Assembly: GCA_963834875.1 (NCBI GenBank)
Contig: CAWIDG010000013.1
Span: forward strand, 62,001 to 126,000
From: DATAGF01 sp963834875
GTDB taxonomy: Bacteria > Actinomycetota > Thermoleophilia > Miltoncostaeales > Miltoncostaeaceae
Direction: 5' to 3'
Length of the DNA stretch: 64,000 bases
Below the pieces are notes generated by a model that was given only the letters and a program-made list of their open reading frames with translations, made no database searches and was not told where the DNA came from. Positions 25,440 through 34,846 of this stretch are shown here, one piece after another (the first letter of the stretch is position 1; the number at the start of each line of letters is the position of its first letter). A program made the translations under genes and the position numbers.

Positions 25440-26710
25440 ACGCGCGCTGGCCGGCCGCCATCGCGGCGTTCCTCGCGGTCCGCTACGCCAGCGAGTCGCT
25501 CCGGCACCGGCGCGAGGGCGGGCGGGGATACACGCTCGACGATTGCCCCGAGGTCGGCTCCGAGGGCTTCCTGCGGGCGGCCGAGGCGCTCACCCAGGCG
25601 CCGATCACGCGCGGCAACACGGCCGAGATCCTCATCAACGGCGACCGCATCTTCCCGGCGATGCTCGAGGCGATCCGCTCGGCGCGGCGGACGGTCAACC
25701 TGCTCACCTACATCTACTGGCGCGGCGAGATCGCGGGGGAGTTCGCCGATGCGCTCTGCGAGCGCGCGACCGCGGGGGTCGAGTGCCGCGTCCTCCTCGA
25801 CGCCGTGGGGTCGATCAAGATGGACCCGGACCTGGTCGCCCGGATGGAGGAGTCCGGGGTCTGCGTGCGCCGCTTCCGTCCGCCCAAGCCCTACGCCATC
25901 CGGCGCGGCAACAACCGCACCCACCGCAAGCTCCTCCTGGCCGACGGCCGCGTCGCCTTCACCGGGGGCGTCGGCATCGCGGACGAGTGGACCGGCGACG
26001 CGCAGGATCCCGAGCACTGGCGCGACACGCACGTCCGGGTCGAGGGGCCGGTGGTCCGGGGCCTGCAGGGGTCGTTCGCCGAGAACTGGCTCGAGGCGAC
26101 CGGCGAGGTCCTCGCCGGGGAGGACGACCTGCCCGAGCTCGAGCCGATCGCGGGCGAGGGGGCGGCGATGCTCGCCGTCCGCTCGAGCGCCGGCGTCGGC
26201 GACAGCGACCTCGAGACGCTCTTCTTCCTCACGATCGCCGCCGCCCGGGCGAGCATCGACCTGACGTCGGCCTACTTCGCGCCCCGACCCGCCTTCCTGG
26301 CCGCCCTGGCCGATGCGGCGCGCTCGGGGGTCGCCGTGCGCGTGCTCGTGCCCGGGCCCCTCATCGACAAGGACGTCGTGCGCCACACCGCGCGGTCGGT
26401 CTACGGGCCGCTGCTGCGGGCGGGGGTGCGGATCTTCGAGTACCAGCCCACGATGCTCCACGCGAAGTCGATGGTGGTCGACGGCGTCTGGTCGACCGTC
26501 GGGTCGGCGAACTTCGACAACCGGTCGTTCCAGCTGAACGACGAGAACGTCGTCGGCGTCCAGGACACGGCCTTCGCCGCCGAGCTGACCGCCGCCTTCG
26601 AGCGCGACCTGACCCGCTCGGCCGAGATCACGCTGGAGGACTGGAGCTCCCGCCCGCTCCACGAGCGGGCGCGCGAGGCCGCGGCGCGGCTGCTGCGCCG
26701 GGAGCTCTGA
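25436..26710 (+). CDS. Phospholipase D-family protein, cardiolipin synthase-like
   Basis: 424 residues with two HKD motifs: THRKLLLADGRVAFTGGVGI and LHAKSMVVDGVWSTVGSANF, each followed by the usual G/S block. A short hydrophobic N-terminus (AAIAAFLAVRYA) may anchor it. Predicted to join phosphatidyl groups (cardiolipin synthesis) or hydrolyse phospholipids. GTG 25436 is coupled to the lipid kinase stop, supporting a joint role in membrane lipid metabolism. Confidence 0.9.
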   Translation: MNARWPAAIAAFLAVRYASESLRHRREGGRGYTLDDCPEVGSEGFLRAAEALTQAPITRGNTAEILINGDRIFPAMLEAIRSARRTVNLLTYIYWRGEIAGEFADALCERATAGVECRVLLDAVGSIKMDPDLVARMEESGVCVRRFRPPKPYAIRRGNNRTHRKLLLADGRVAFTGGVGIADEWTGDAQDPEHWRDTHVRVEGPVVRGLQGSFAENWLEATGEVLAGEDDLPELEPIAGEGAAMLAVRSSAGVGDSDLETLFFLTIAAARASIDLTSAYFAPRPAFLAALADAARSGVAVRVLVPGPLIDKDVVRHTARSVYGPLLRAGVRIFEYQPTMLHAKSMVVDGVWSTVGSANFDNRSFQLNDENVVGVQDTAFAAELTAAFERDLTRSAEITLEDWSSRPLHERAREAAARLLRREL

Positions 26711-26716
26711 CCGCCC

Positions 26717-27166
26717 TCAGCCCTGCCCCGGGGAGGGGACGACCATCACCGGGCAGGGGGCCTCGCGCACGAGGCGGGCGGTGACGCTGCCGAGGATCGC
26801 CACGACCACGCCGTGACGGCGCGGGTGGACGACCAGTAGGTCGCAGCCGGCCCGGCGCGCCCAGGCCAGGATCTCCTCGGCCGGTTCGGGCCCCTGGAGC
26901 AGGACTGCCTGGGCGCCGCCCGACTCGGCCGCGAGGCGCTCGAGCCAGGCACGCGCGTCGTCGGCGATGCCGGCGGCCACCTCCTCCTCCGGCGGGCTCC
27001 AGACGCTGCGCCCGCCCGCGAACCGGCCGGGGGTCTCCGCGACGTGCACGACGCTGAGGCGCGCGCCGCTCACCGAGGCGATGCGGACGGCCTCGTCGAG
27101 CGAGGGCCCCGCCTCGGGCCCCTCGAGGCAGCACGCCACGTGCTCGTAGCCGGATTGCCAGGCCAC
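26717..27166 (-). CDS. Universal stress protein (UspA family)
   Basis: 149-residue single Usp domain: family start YEHVACCLEGPEAGPSLDEA, ending with the ATP-binding type pattern GSVTARLVREAPCPVMVVP. Some usual glycines of the G-x2-G-x9-G(S/T) motif are replaced (HPRRHGVVVAILGS), so ATP binding is uncertain. GTG 27166 lies six bases after TAGGGT (27178-27173), suggesting a leaderless message. Convergent with the PLD gene. Confidence 0.85.
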   Translation of the reverse strand: MAWQSGYEHVACCLEGPEAGPSLDEAVRIASVSGARLSVVHVAETPGRFAGGRSVWSPPEEEVAAGIADDARAWLERLAAESGGAQAVLLQGPEPAEEILAWARRAGCDLLVVHPRRHGVVVAILGSVTARLVREAPCPVMVVPSPGQG

Positions 27167-27172
27167 CGGGCG

Positions 27173-27178
27173 ACCCTA
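27173..27178 (-). promoter_or_regulatory. -10 box of the universal stress protein gene
   Basis: TAGGGT on the minus strand, six bases before the GTG start, with no ribosome site. Confidence 0.45.
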
Positions 27179-27232
27179 TTCCGGGATGCGCCGCCGCCGC
27201 CACCGCCCGTTCGATCGGGTATCACTCCGTCC

Positions 27233-27862
27233 GTGGCCTGGATCGACGTCAGCGTGCCCGTGCGGACCGGGATGATCGTCTACGACGGCGACCCGCAGGT
27301 TCGCGTCGAGCGCGTCACGGAGATCGCCCGCGGCGACCTCGCCAACCTGAGCCGCATGGAGCTCGGCACCCACACCGGGACGCACGTGGACGCCCCGCTG
27401 CACTTCGTCGACGGGGGCGCCGGCGCCGACCGCCTGCCGCTGGACGCGCTCATCGGCCCAGCCGTCGTCGCCGACGCACGCGGGGCGCAGGGCGACATCG
27501 ACGCGGCCGCCCTCGCCGCGCTGGGCCTCCCGGCGGGGACCGAGCGCCTGCTGCTGCGCACCCGGAACGGGGACCTCTGGAGGGAGCGCGCGTTCACCCG
27601 GGACTACGTCGGCGTCGCCGACGACGCCGCCCGCGAGCTGGTGGCCATGGGCGTGCGGCTGCTGGGCATCGACTACCTGTCGATCGCACCGAGCGCCGAT
27701 CCCGCGCCGACCCACCGGGTCCTGCTCGAGGCGGGGGTGGTGATCGTGGAGGGGCTGGACCTGCGGAAGGCGCCGCCCGGGCGCTACGACCTGGTCTGCC
27801 TGCCGCTCAGGCTCGAGGGCGCCGACGGCGCTCCCGCGCGGGCGCTGCTGCGCCCGTCCTGA
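27233..27862 (+). CDS. Cyclase family protein (kynurenine formamidase-like)
   Basis: 209 residues with the metal-binding signature GTHTGTHVDAPLHF, which defines the cyclase/KynB amidohydrolase fold; a downstream block LLGIDYLSIAPS fits the family. Members hydrolyse N-formylkynurenine or act as isatin hydrolases or polyketide cyclases; no tryptophan-degradation genes are nearby, so the substrate stays open. GTG 27233 has TATCACT about six bases upstream and no ribosome site. Confidence 0.85.
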   Translation: MAWIDVSVPVRTGMIVYDGDPQVRVERVTEIARGDLANLSRMELGTHTGTHVDAPLHFVDGGAGADRLPLDALIGPAVVADARGAQGDIDAAALAALGLPAGTERLLLRTRNGDLWRERAFTRDYVGVADDAARELVAMGVRLLGIDYLSIAPSADPAPTHRVLLEAGVVIVEGLDLRKAPPGRYDLVCLPLRLEGADGAPARALLRPS

Positions 27863-27877
27863 CGAGGGGCGCCGGGC

Positions 27878-28312
27878 TCAGGAGGAGCGGAGCTCCGAGG
27901 CCGGGAGGTCCTCGGGGAGCGGGACCTCCTGCGGCGGGCGCGGGTCGTCGTCGTCCCAGTCCGAGTAGGCGAGCCCGTCGCGGCCGGCGTGCTCGCCGGC
28001 GGCGCCGATCGCGAGCACCACGCACGGCTCCGGGCCGCGGTTGAGCAGCCGCCTCCGCACCTCCGGGCCGACGCGGGCGATCGTGCCCCGCGCGAGGTCC
28101 TGCTCGCTCGCCTCCACCTCCAGCGTGAGCGTGCCCTCGACGACGAGGTAGACCTCCTCCTGGCGCTCGTGGCGGTGGATCCGGCCACGCTCGCCCGGGC
28201 GCAGGACCAGCTGGTTGAGGCCGAACGCGGTGACCCCGAGTTGCCGCCGCAGCGGCACGAACCGCTCGGACGAGCCCGGCTCGAGCCGCGTCACGCTGAC
28301 CCCGGCGTCCAT
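27878..28312 (-). CDS. Cupin-domain protein
   Basis: 144-residue single cupin barrel: motif 1 IHRHERQEEVYLVVEGTLTL, with two His and Glu metal ligands, and motif 2 VRRRLLNRGPEPCVVLAIGA, where the usual His is replaced by Arg. Function unassigned; such proteins may bind a sugar or small ligand or act as dioxygenases. The tail is acidic (DWDDDDPRPP). ATG 28312 is seven bases after TAGGGT, which overlaps the metX -10 box on the other strand. Confidence 0.8.
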   Translation of the reverse strand: MDAGVSVTRLEPGSSERFVPLRRQLGVTAFGLNQLVLRPGERGRIHRHERQEEVYLVVEGTLTLEVEASEQDLARGTIARVGPEVRRRLLNRGPEPCVVLAIGAAGEHAGRDGLAYSDWDDDDPRPPQEVPLPEDLPASELRSS

Positions 28313-28319
28313 GGCGCAG

Positions 28320-28329
28320 ACCCTAGAGT
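28320..28329. promoter_or_regulatory. Overlapping divergent -10 boxes, cupin gene and metX
   Basis: Minus-strand TAGGGT (28325-28320) serves the cupin gene, and plus-strand TAGAGT (28324-28329) serves metX; they share bases 28324-28325. Both starts (ATG 28312, GTG 28336) lie six to seven bases beyond their boxes, so both mRNAs should be leaderless and only one promoter can be occupied at a time. Confidence 0.5.
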
Positions 28330-28335
28330 ACGAGC

Positions 28336-29484
28336 GTGCCGGTGGAGCTCGTCGAGACGCAGACGGCGGTCCTCTTCGACCGGGAGCGGCCGCTGGCGCT
28401 CGACTCGGGCGCGATGCTCGCGCCGGTCGAGGTGGCGTACGAGACCTACGGGACGCTCGACGAGGCCCGCGCCAACGCGGTGGTGGTCTGCCACGCCCTG
28501 ACCGGCGACGCGCACGCGGCGGGGCACCACGGCGACCCCGCCCACCGCGGCTGGTGGGACAACATCATCGGCCCGGGCCGGCCGCTCGACACCGACCGGT
28601 TCTTCGTGGTCTGCGCCAACCTGCTCGGAGGCTGCCAGGGGACGACCGGCCCGTCGTCGGTCGATCCGGCCACGGGCCGGCCCTACGGCCTGCGGTTCCC
28701 GCTGTTCACGGTGCGGGACCTCGTGCGCGTGCAGCGCGCCGTCGTGCGTCACCTCGGGATCGCCCGGCCGCTGGCCGCGATCGGCGGCTCGCTCGGCGCG
28801 ATGCAGGCGCTGCAGTGGGCGCTCGACGCCCCGGGCGAGCTCGGCGCGGCCGTGGTGGTCTGCGGCAGCAGCCGGCTCTCGGCCCAGAACATCGCCTTCT
28901 CGGCCGTCGCGCGGACCGCCATCATGAGCGACCCGGACTTCCGCGGGGGCGACTACTACGAGGCCGGCGTCCGTCCCGACCGCGGCCTCGCGGTGGCGCG
29001 CCAGATGGCGCACATCACGTACCTGTCGGCCGAGTCCATGCGCCGCAAGTTCGGGCGGCGGCTGCAGAACGGGGACGTGCCGCGCCTCGGGTTCGACATC
29101 GACTTCCAGGTGGAGAGCTACCTGCAGCACCAGGGCGAGTCGTTCCTGCGCCGCTTCGACGCCAACAGCTACCTCTACCTGTCGCGGGTCATGGACTACT
29201 TCGAGCCGTTCGCCGACCCGGCCGGGACCGCGAAGGCGGTCGCGGCGATGACGAGCGACGTGCTCGTGATCTCATTCGACACCGACTGGCGCTTCGACTC
29301 GAGCCACTCGCGGGAGATCGTGCGGACGCTCGCGGCCCACGGCGCCCCCGTGACCTTCCGCGAGGTCGCCTCACCGCACGGCCACGACTCGTTCCTGCTG
29401 GTGGTGCCGGAGTACCACCGCACGGTGGCCGCGTTCCTCGACCGCGTCGCCCGGGAGCGGGCGCCCGCGGCCGCCCGCGCGTGA
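28336..29484 (+). CDS. metX: Homoserine O-acetyltransferase
   Basis: Acetylates homoserine in methionine synthesis. 382 residues of alpha/beta-hydrolase fold: AYETYGTLDEARANAVVVCH, the oxyanion/substrate block NLLGGCQGTTGPSS, the nucleophile Ser in GGSLGAMQALQWA, and the C-terminal His in PHGHDSFLL. It could use succinyl-CoA instead; this cannot be told from motifs alone. Its stop overlaps metW. Confidence 0.95.
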   Translation: MPVELVETQTAVLFDRERPLALDSGAMLAPVEVAYETYGTLDEARANAVVVCHALTGDAHAAGHHGDPAHRGWWDNIIGPGRPLDTDRFFVVCANLLGGCQGTTGPSSVDPATGRPYGLRFPLFTVRDLVRVQRAVVRHLGIARPLAAIGGSLGAMQALQWALDAPGELGAAVVVCGSSRLSAQNIAFSAVARTAIMSDPDFRGGDYYEAGVRPDRGLAVARQMAHITYLSAESMRRKFGRRLQNGDVPRLGFDIDFQVESYLQHQGESFLRRFDANSYLYLSRVMDYFEPFADPAGTAKAVAAMTSDVLVISFDTDWRFDSSHSREIVRTLAAHGAPVTFREVASPHGHDSFLLVVPEYHRTVAAFLDRVARERAPAAARA

Positions 29485-30074
29485 GGGCGGACCTGGACCT
29501 CGTCGCGCAGATGGTCCCCCCCGGCTCGCGCGTGCTCGACCTCGGGTGCGGCGACGGCGACCTGCTCGCGGAGCTGATCGCCTCGCGCGGCTGCAGAGGG
29601 CAGGGGGTGGAGGTCTCGCGCGAGGCCCTCCACGCCTGCGTCGAGCGCGGCGTGCCCGTGGTGGAGGCGGACATCGACCGCGGCCTGCCCGAGTTCGAGG
29701 ACGGCTCCTTCGACGTCGTCGTGCTCTCGCAGACGCTGCAGGCCGTGCACCGGCCGGTGCTCGTCCTCCGCGAGGTGACGCGCGTCGGGCGCGTGGGGAT
29801 CGTCTCGTTCCCGAACTTCGGCCACTGGCGCCTGCGGGCGCAGCTGCTGGTACAGGGGAGGATGCCCGTCACGAAGACGCTGCCCTACCGCTGGCACGAG
29901 ACGCCGAACATCCACCTCTGCACGGTCCGCGACTTCGAGGTGCTGGCGCGGGCCGAGGGGCTCACCCTGGTCGACCGCCGCCTGCTGGACGCGGACGGCG
30001 GGCCCGCGCCGCCGCGCGCGGCGAGCCGGCCCAACCTGCTCGCCGCCGGGGCCGCGTACCTGGTGCGACGATAA
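29481..30074 (+). CDS. metW: Methionine biosynthesis protein MetW
   Basis: 197-residue methyltransferase-fold protein: SAM-binding motif VLDLGCGDGDLL, then QTLQAVHRPVLVLREVTRVG and SFPNFGHWRLRAQLL, which are typical of MetW. MetW partners with MetX and is needed for homoserine acylation in several bacteria. GTG 29481 is coupled to the metX stop (GTGA). Confidence 0.93.
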   Translation: MRADLDLVAQMVPPGSRVLDLGCGDGDLLAELIASRGCRGQGVEVSREALHACVERGVPVVEADIDRGLPEFEDGSFDVVVLSQTLQAVHRPVLVLREVTRVGRVGIVSFPNFGHWRLRAQLLVQGRMPVTKTLPYRWHETPNIHLCTVRDFEVLARAEGLTLVDRRLLDADGGPAPPRAASRPNLLAAGAAYLVRR

Positions 30075-30084
30075 GCGGCGCCAC

Positions 30085-31035
30085 ATGGACTCGATCCGCA
30101 GCTTCATCGACGCCGTCCAGGCCTTCGGCGAGCGGCTGGCCGCGGTCCACTGGGGCTTCCTCGCCGCCGCGATCGCGCTGAGCGTCGGCAACCTCGCCCT
30201 GCGCTCGCGCGCCTGGCAGCAGATCCTGCGCGCGGCGCTGCCGGCCGAGCACATCCGCTACCGCACGGCCTTCGGCGCGTACTGCGCCGGGGTGGGGGTG
30301 AACGCGGTGATCCCCGCGCGCGTCGGCGACCTCATGAAGATGTTCCTGGTCAAGCGCTCGTCGCGCGACGCGCGCTACCCCACGCTCGTCGGCACCCTGG
30401 TGGCCGAGACGATCTTCGACTTCGCGGTCGCCACCGCCCTGGCGCTCTGGGCCCTGTCCGCGGGCCTGCTGCCGGGGCTGCGGCTGCCGGACATCCCGGC
30501 CTTCGACCTCTCCTGGGCGTTCCGCAACGGCTGGGTCGTGCTGGGCATCATCGCAGCCCTCGCGCTCCTCGGCTTCGTCGTGGGCCGCCGCGTGCGTACC
30601 TTCTGGCGTCAGTTCGGGCAGGGCCTCGCGATCGTCCGCCCGCCGTCTCGCTGGCTGGCCCAGGTCGTCCCGTGGCAGGCGCTCGGCTGGGCCTGCCGGA
30701 TCGGCGGCGCCTGGATGTTTCTGGCGGCCTTCGACGTGCCGGCGACCATCGAGAACGCGCTCGTCGTGCAGGTCGCCGGCAGCCTCGGCGCGCTCTTCCC
30801 GGCGACGCCGGGAGGGCTCGGCCCCACGCAGGCGCTGCTGGTCGTGATGCTCGCCGGCGAGGCGGGGCGCACCGACGTCCTGGCCTTCAGCGCGGGCATG
30901 GAGGTGACCCTCATCGTCCTCAACGTCACGCTCGGCCTGACGTGCATGGCGCTCATCCTGCGCAACCTGCGGTTCCGCAAGGCGATCGCCGACGCCCGGG
31001 CCGACCGGGCGGCGGAGCCGACGCCGCCGGCGTAG
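30085..31035 (+). CDS. Lysylphosphatidylglycerol synthase-type membrane protein (flippase-like)
   Basis: 316 residues with about eight membrane helices and the family features AYCAGVGVNAVIPARVGDLM and ATPGGLGPTQALLVVM. It belongs to the LPG_synthase_TM/UPF0104 group, whose members include MprF flippase domains; there is no acyltransferase domain. The lipid or sugar-lipid substrate is unknown. It starts ten bases after metW and is probably in the same transcript. Confidence 0.85.
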   Translation: MDSIRSFIDAVQAFGERLAAVHWGFLAAAIALSVGNLALRSRAWQQILRAALPAEHIRYRTAFGAYCAGVGVNAVIPARVGDLMKMFLVKRSSRDARYPTLVGTLVAETIFDFAVATALALWALSAGLLPGLRLPDIPAFDLSWAFRNGWVVLGIIAALALLGFVVGRRVRTFWRQFGQGLAIVRPPSRWLAQVVPWQALGWACRIGGAWMFLAAFDVPATIENALVVQVAGSLGALFPATPGGLGPTQALLVVMLAGEAGRTDVLAFSAGMEVTLIVLNVTLGLTCMALILRNLRFRKAIADARADRAAEPTPPA

Positions 31036-31039
31036 TCGG

Positions 31040-31267
31040 TCACGATGCCGGAGCCGCCGCCTCGGTCAGCCGCTCGAGGAGCCACATGGCGGCGCCGTCG
31101 GGCGGGCGCGCCGAGGTCGCGAGGACGACCGCCCCAGTGGCCCTGACCACCTTCGTGATCGACCCCAGCTCGACGACGGCGTCGGGGGCGACGCCCCGGG
31201 CGGCGACGGCGCGCTCGTCGCCGCGCATCCCCGCGACGGTCAGTCCCGCACGGCGTTTGCGGCGCAT
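31040..31267 (-). CDS. Hypothetical protein, 75 aa
   Basis: Basic start (MRRKRRAGLTVAGMRGDE) then a hydrophobic strand-rich part (TGAVVLATSARPPDGAAMWL). It begins 46 bases after the M50 peptidase stop on the same strand, with no clear ribosome site. No family is recognised; it may be spurious. Confidence 0.35.
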   Translation of the reverse strand: MRRKRRAGLTVAGMRGDERAVAARGVAPDAVVELGSITKVVRATGAVVLATSARPPDGAAMWLLERLTEAAAPAS

Positions 31268-31313
31268 CCCGCGGACCAGCGCGGCCGCGACCAGCCGGCC
31301 GACGGGCTGGGGG

Positions 31314-32408
31314 TCAGGCGACGACGCGCGCGACGTCGGAGATGGAGAGGAGGCCGACGAGCCGCTCCCCGTCGAGCACGAGGGCCCGTCCCAGACCCGT
31401 GCCGCGGAGCGCGGTGACCGCCGCGCCGAGGTCGTCGTCGGCCGACAGGGTGGGCAGGCGGTCGCGACCGACCATGCAGTCGCCCACGCGTCGGGTCGGC
31501 CACTCGGCCCGCGGCACATCCGAGAGGCACCGCAGCGGGACCATCCCGACCGCGCGGCCGTCGTCGACGACGGGGTAGGCCGTGTGGCGGTGCTCCCACG
31601 CGATCCGCTCGGCGAACCGGGCGAGCGTCTCCTGCGGGGACGCCGTCACCGGGTCCCGCACCATCAGGTCGCCCACGCGCATGCCGGCGAGCGGGTCGGC
31701 CCGCATGATGACCCGCGACTCGGCGGCGGAGGCCTGCAGCAGGAACCAGCCGATCACGGCGAGCCAGACCCCGCTGAACGCTCCCTGCACGATGAACATC
31801 GCGATCCCGAGCCCGATCAGGGCGAAGGCGATGACCCGCCCGCCGCCCGCGGCGAGGCGGGTGGCGCTGCGGAGGTCGCCCTTCCAGCGCCAGAGCCCCG
31901 CCCGCAGCATCCTCCCCCCGTCGAGCGGCAGGGCCGGCAGCAGGTTGAAGGCGAGCAGCGCCAGGTTGATGAAGCCGAGCCACGCGCACACCGCATTGAC
32001 CGGCTCGGGCAAACCCGGCGCCAGGGCGATGCCCACGAAGCCCCCGCCCAGGGCCAGCGACACCAGCGGCCCCGCGACCGCGATGCGGAACTCGGCGCCG
32101 GGGGAGGGGAACATCCCGGTGAAGCGCGCCACCCCGCCGAACAGCCACAGGGTGATCCCGTCGATCTCCATCCCGTCGCGGCGCGCCTGGACGGCGTGGC
32201 CCAGCTCGTGCAGCAGGATGGAGGCGAAGAAGGCCAGGGACGCGACCACCGCCATCGCGAAGTAGGCGTTGTCGCCGAGGCCCGGATTGGTCTCCGGGAA
32301 GATGCCGGTGGCCAGCGTCCACATCAGCAGCGCCAGGAGCAGCAGGACGCTCCAGTTGAGGCCGATCCTGACGCCGGCGACGGTTCCCAGCGAGAAGCTG
32401 TCCCTCAC
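31314..32408 (-). CDS. Site-2 protease-like M50 metallopeptidase with CBS domains
   Basis: 364 residues. The membrane part has the zinc motif HELGH (LLHELGHAVQARRDGM) and the third ligand region NLLPALPLDGGRMLR, as in SpoIVFB-type rhomboid-unrelated intramembrane proteases. Two CBS domains follow (VGDLMVRDPVTASPQETLAR; VGDCMVGRDRLPTLSADDDL), expected to sense adenine nucleotides. Predicted to cut membrane-anchored regulators. GTG 32408 lies seven bases after TACACT (32421-32416). Confidence 0.93.
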   Translation of the reverse strand: MRDSFSLGTVAGVRIGLNWSVLLLLALLMWTLATGIFPETNPGLGDNAYFAMAVVASLAFFASILLHELGHAVQARRDGMEIDGITLWLFGGVARFTGMFPSPGAEFRIAVAGPLVSLALGGGFVGIALAPGLPEPVNAVCAWLGFINLALLAFNLLPALPLDGGRMLRAGLWRWKGDLRSATRLAAGGGRVIAFALIGLGIAMFIVQGAFSGVWLAVIGWFLLQASAAESRVIMRADPLAGMRVGDLMVRDPVTASPQETLARFAERIAWEHRHTAYPVVDDGRAVGMVPLRCLSDVPRAEWPTRRVGDCMVGRDRLPTLSADDDLGAAVTALRGTGLGRALVLDGERLVGLLSISDVARVVA

Positions 32409-32415
32409 GCTCCCA

Positions 32416-32421
32416 AGTGTA
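32416..32421 (-). promoter_or_regulatory. -10 box of the M50 peptidase gene
   Basis: TACACT on the minus strand, seven bases before the GTG start, with no ribosome site. It sits in the 25-base gap after panE. Confidence 0.45.
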
Positions 32422-32433
32422 GGACGGCGGGGC

Positions 32434-33387
32434 TCACCGAGCCTCGGTCGCGGGATCCAGCAGCCGCAGTAGGGCGTCGCACGCGCGGCTGGCCGGGACG
32501 TCCACGCCCAGGCCCTCGCCGAGGCGCACCACGGCGCCCACGAGCGCGTCGCGCTCCAGCCTCCGCCCCGCCTCGAGGTCGAAGAGGGTCGAGGAGCCGC
32601 CGTCGGGCGGCAGGCGCCGGCGGGCGTCGGCGACGTAGGCCTCGGCGGCGTCGGCCGCCACCGCGACGCCGGCGGCCCTCGCCACGGCCACGACCTCCCT
32701 CCCGAGCGCCAGCATCAGCTCGACGGCGCGCGGATCGGCGAAGACGGCGCCCACGCGCGCGCGGCCCAGCGCCGTCACCGTGTTGAGGGACGCGTTGGCG
32801 ACCAGCTTCGTCCAGAGCGCCTCCTGGTCGGTCTGGTCGACGCGGCACGGGACGCCGATCGCCGCCGCGACCGCGGCCAGCGCCTCGCCCGGCGCCCCGG
32901 CGCCGCCGCCGGCCAGGAGGTCGCGCAGGCGCCCCGTCGCGGGATCGCGGCTGGGCCGCCGCACGACGCGGTCCGGCGCCAGGCGCTGGCAGCCGAGGTA
33001 GACCGCGACGCCGCCCACAGCGGCGTGCGGGCAGGCGCGCGCCAGGGCCGCGGGGTTGCCGACGCCGTTCTGCAGCGACAGGACGACCGCCCCCGGCGCC
33101 AGGGCGGGCGCGAGCGCGGCGCCGGCCGCCTCGGTGTCGAAGCTCTTCGTGCAGACGAGCGCGAGCTCGACGGGCGCCCACCCGGCGGGGTCCGCCACCG
33201 CGCGCAGGGTGGTCGTGCGCTCCGCGCCGTCGTCGGTCAGCCGCAGCGGGCCGGCCCGGAGGGCGTCGAGGGTCGCCCCGCGCGCGGCGACGGCGACGGG
33301 CCAGCCGGCCTCGGTCAGCCGCGCCGCGACGAACCCGCCGACGGCCCCCGGGCCCACGACGAGCGTCCGCGGCCGCGGAAGCGTCAG
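32434..33387 (-). CDS. panE: 2-Dehydropantoate 2-reductase
   Basis: Reduces ketopantoate to pantoate for CoA synthesis, using NADPH. About 317 residues: Rossmann loop VVGPGAVGGFVAARL, a catalytic-Lys region ALWTKLVANASLNTVTALG, and the C-terminal helical domain with SSTLFDLEAGRRLERD. No ATG, GTG or TTG precedes the Rossmann strand in this frame; CTG 33387 overlaps the rnhA stop as CTGA, mirroring the GTGA overlaps elsewhere, so a CTG start is proposed. A GTG inside the Rossmann motif is the only alternative and would destroy the fold. Confidence 0.85.
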   Translation of the reverse strand: MTLPRPRTLVVGPGAVGGFVAARLTEAGWPVAVAARGATLDALRAGPLRLTDDGAERTTTLRAVADPAGWAPVELALVCTKSFDTEAAGAALAPALAPGAVVLSLQNGVGNPAALARACPHAAVGGVAVYLGCQRLAPDRVVRRPSRDPATGRLRDLLAGGGAGAPGEALAAVAAAIGVPCRVDQTDQEALWTKLVANASLNTVTALGRARVGAVFADPRAVELMLALGREVVAVARAAGVAVAADAAEAYVADARRRLPPDGGSSTLFDLEAGRRLERDALVGAVVRLGEGLGVDVPASRACDALLRLLDPATEAR

Positions 33388-33911
33388 AGGTCCAGGCCCA
33401 GCTGACCCTCGACGCGCGCGGGCGGCCCCTCCTCGGCGAGCGGCGGCGGGGGCGGCGCGGGCTCCGCCTCCCGGGCGGCCTCCTGCGCGAGGCGGTCGGC
33501 GCGCTCGTTGGCCTCGTGGCCGGCGTGGCCGCGCACGAGCTGCGGCCGCACGCGCAGCCGGGCGAGCTCGGTGATCATCCGCTCCCAGAGGTCGCGGTTG
33601 GCGACCGGCTGCCTCCCCGCGGTGCGCCAGCCCTTGCGGCTCCACCCCTCCAGCCAGCCCTTGGAGATGGCGTTCGCGATGTAGCTGGAGTCGGTGACGA
33701 GCTCGACCTCCGAGCCGTCCGGCAGCGACCGCAGGCCCTCCAGCGCCGCGGTCAGCTCCATCCGGTTGTTCGTCGTCGGGAACTCGCCGCCGCTGAGGAC
33801 GGTCTCGGCGCCGTCGGGCGCGGTGACGATCGCGGCCCACCCGCCGCGGGCGGCCTCGGTGCCGTTGCCCGAGCAGGCGCCGTCGGTGACGAGGATGAAG
33901 GTCTCGGCCAT
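33384..33911 (-). CDS. rnhA: Ribonuclease HI
   Basis: Degrades RNA in RNA-DNA hybrids. 175 residues: catalytic carboxylates in VTDGACSGNG, TTNNRMELTAA and LVTDSSYI, then the basic handle (SKGWLEGWSRKGWRTAGRQP) and the C-terminal RGHAGHEANERADRLA. A Pro-rich extension (EPAPPPPPLAEEGPP) ends the protein. ATG 33911 is clear, and the gene is followed by panE with overlap. Confidence 0.94.
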   Translation of the reverse strand: MAETFILVTDGACSGNGTEAARGGWAAIVTAPDGAETVLSGGEFPTTNNRMELTAALEGLRSLPDGSEVELVTDSSYIANAISKGWLEGWSRKGWRTAGRQPVANRDLWERMITELARLRVRPQLVRGHAGHEANERADRLAQEAAREAEPAPPPPPLAEEGPPARVEGQLGLDL

Positions 33912-33973
33912 GGGCGCCCTTGGTACCGTAGCGCCGCCCGGCCGGGCTCGCCGGGCCGCGAAAGGGGGTGCGG

Positions 33974-34771
<798 letters not shown>

Positions 34772-34846
34772 CCTCGGCACGGCTCCGTCACGCTTCCGGC
34801 GCACCCGGGCACACATCCGCGGGCCCGAGCCGGCTGTGCTGGGCCC

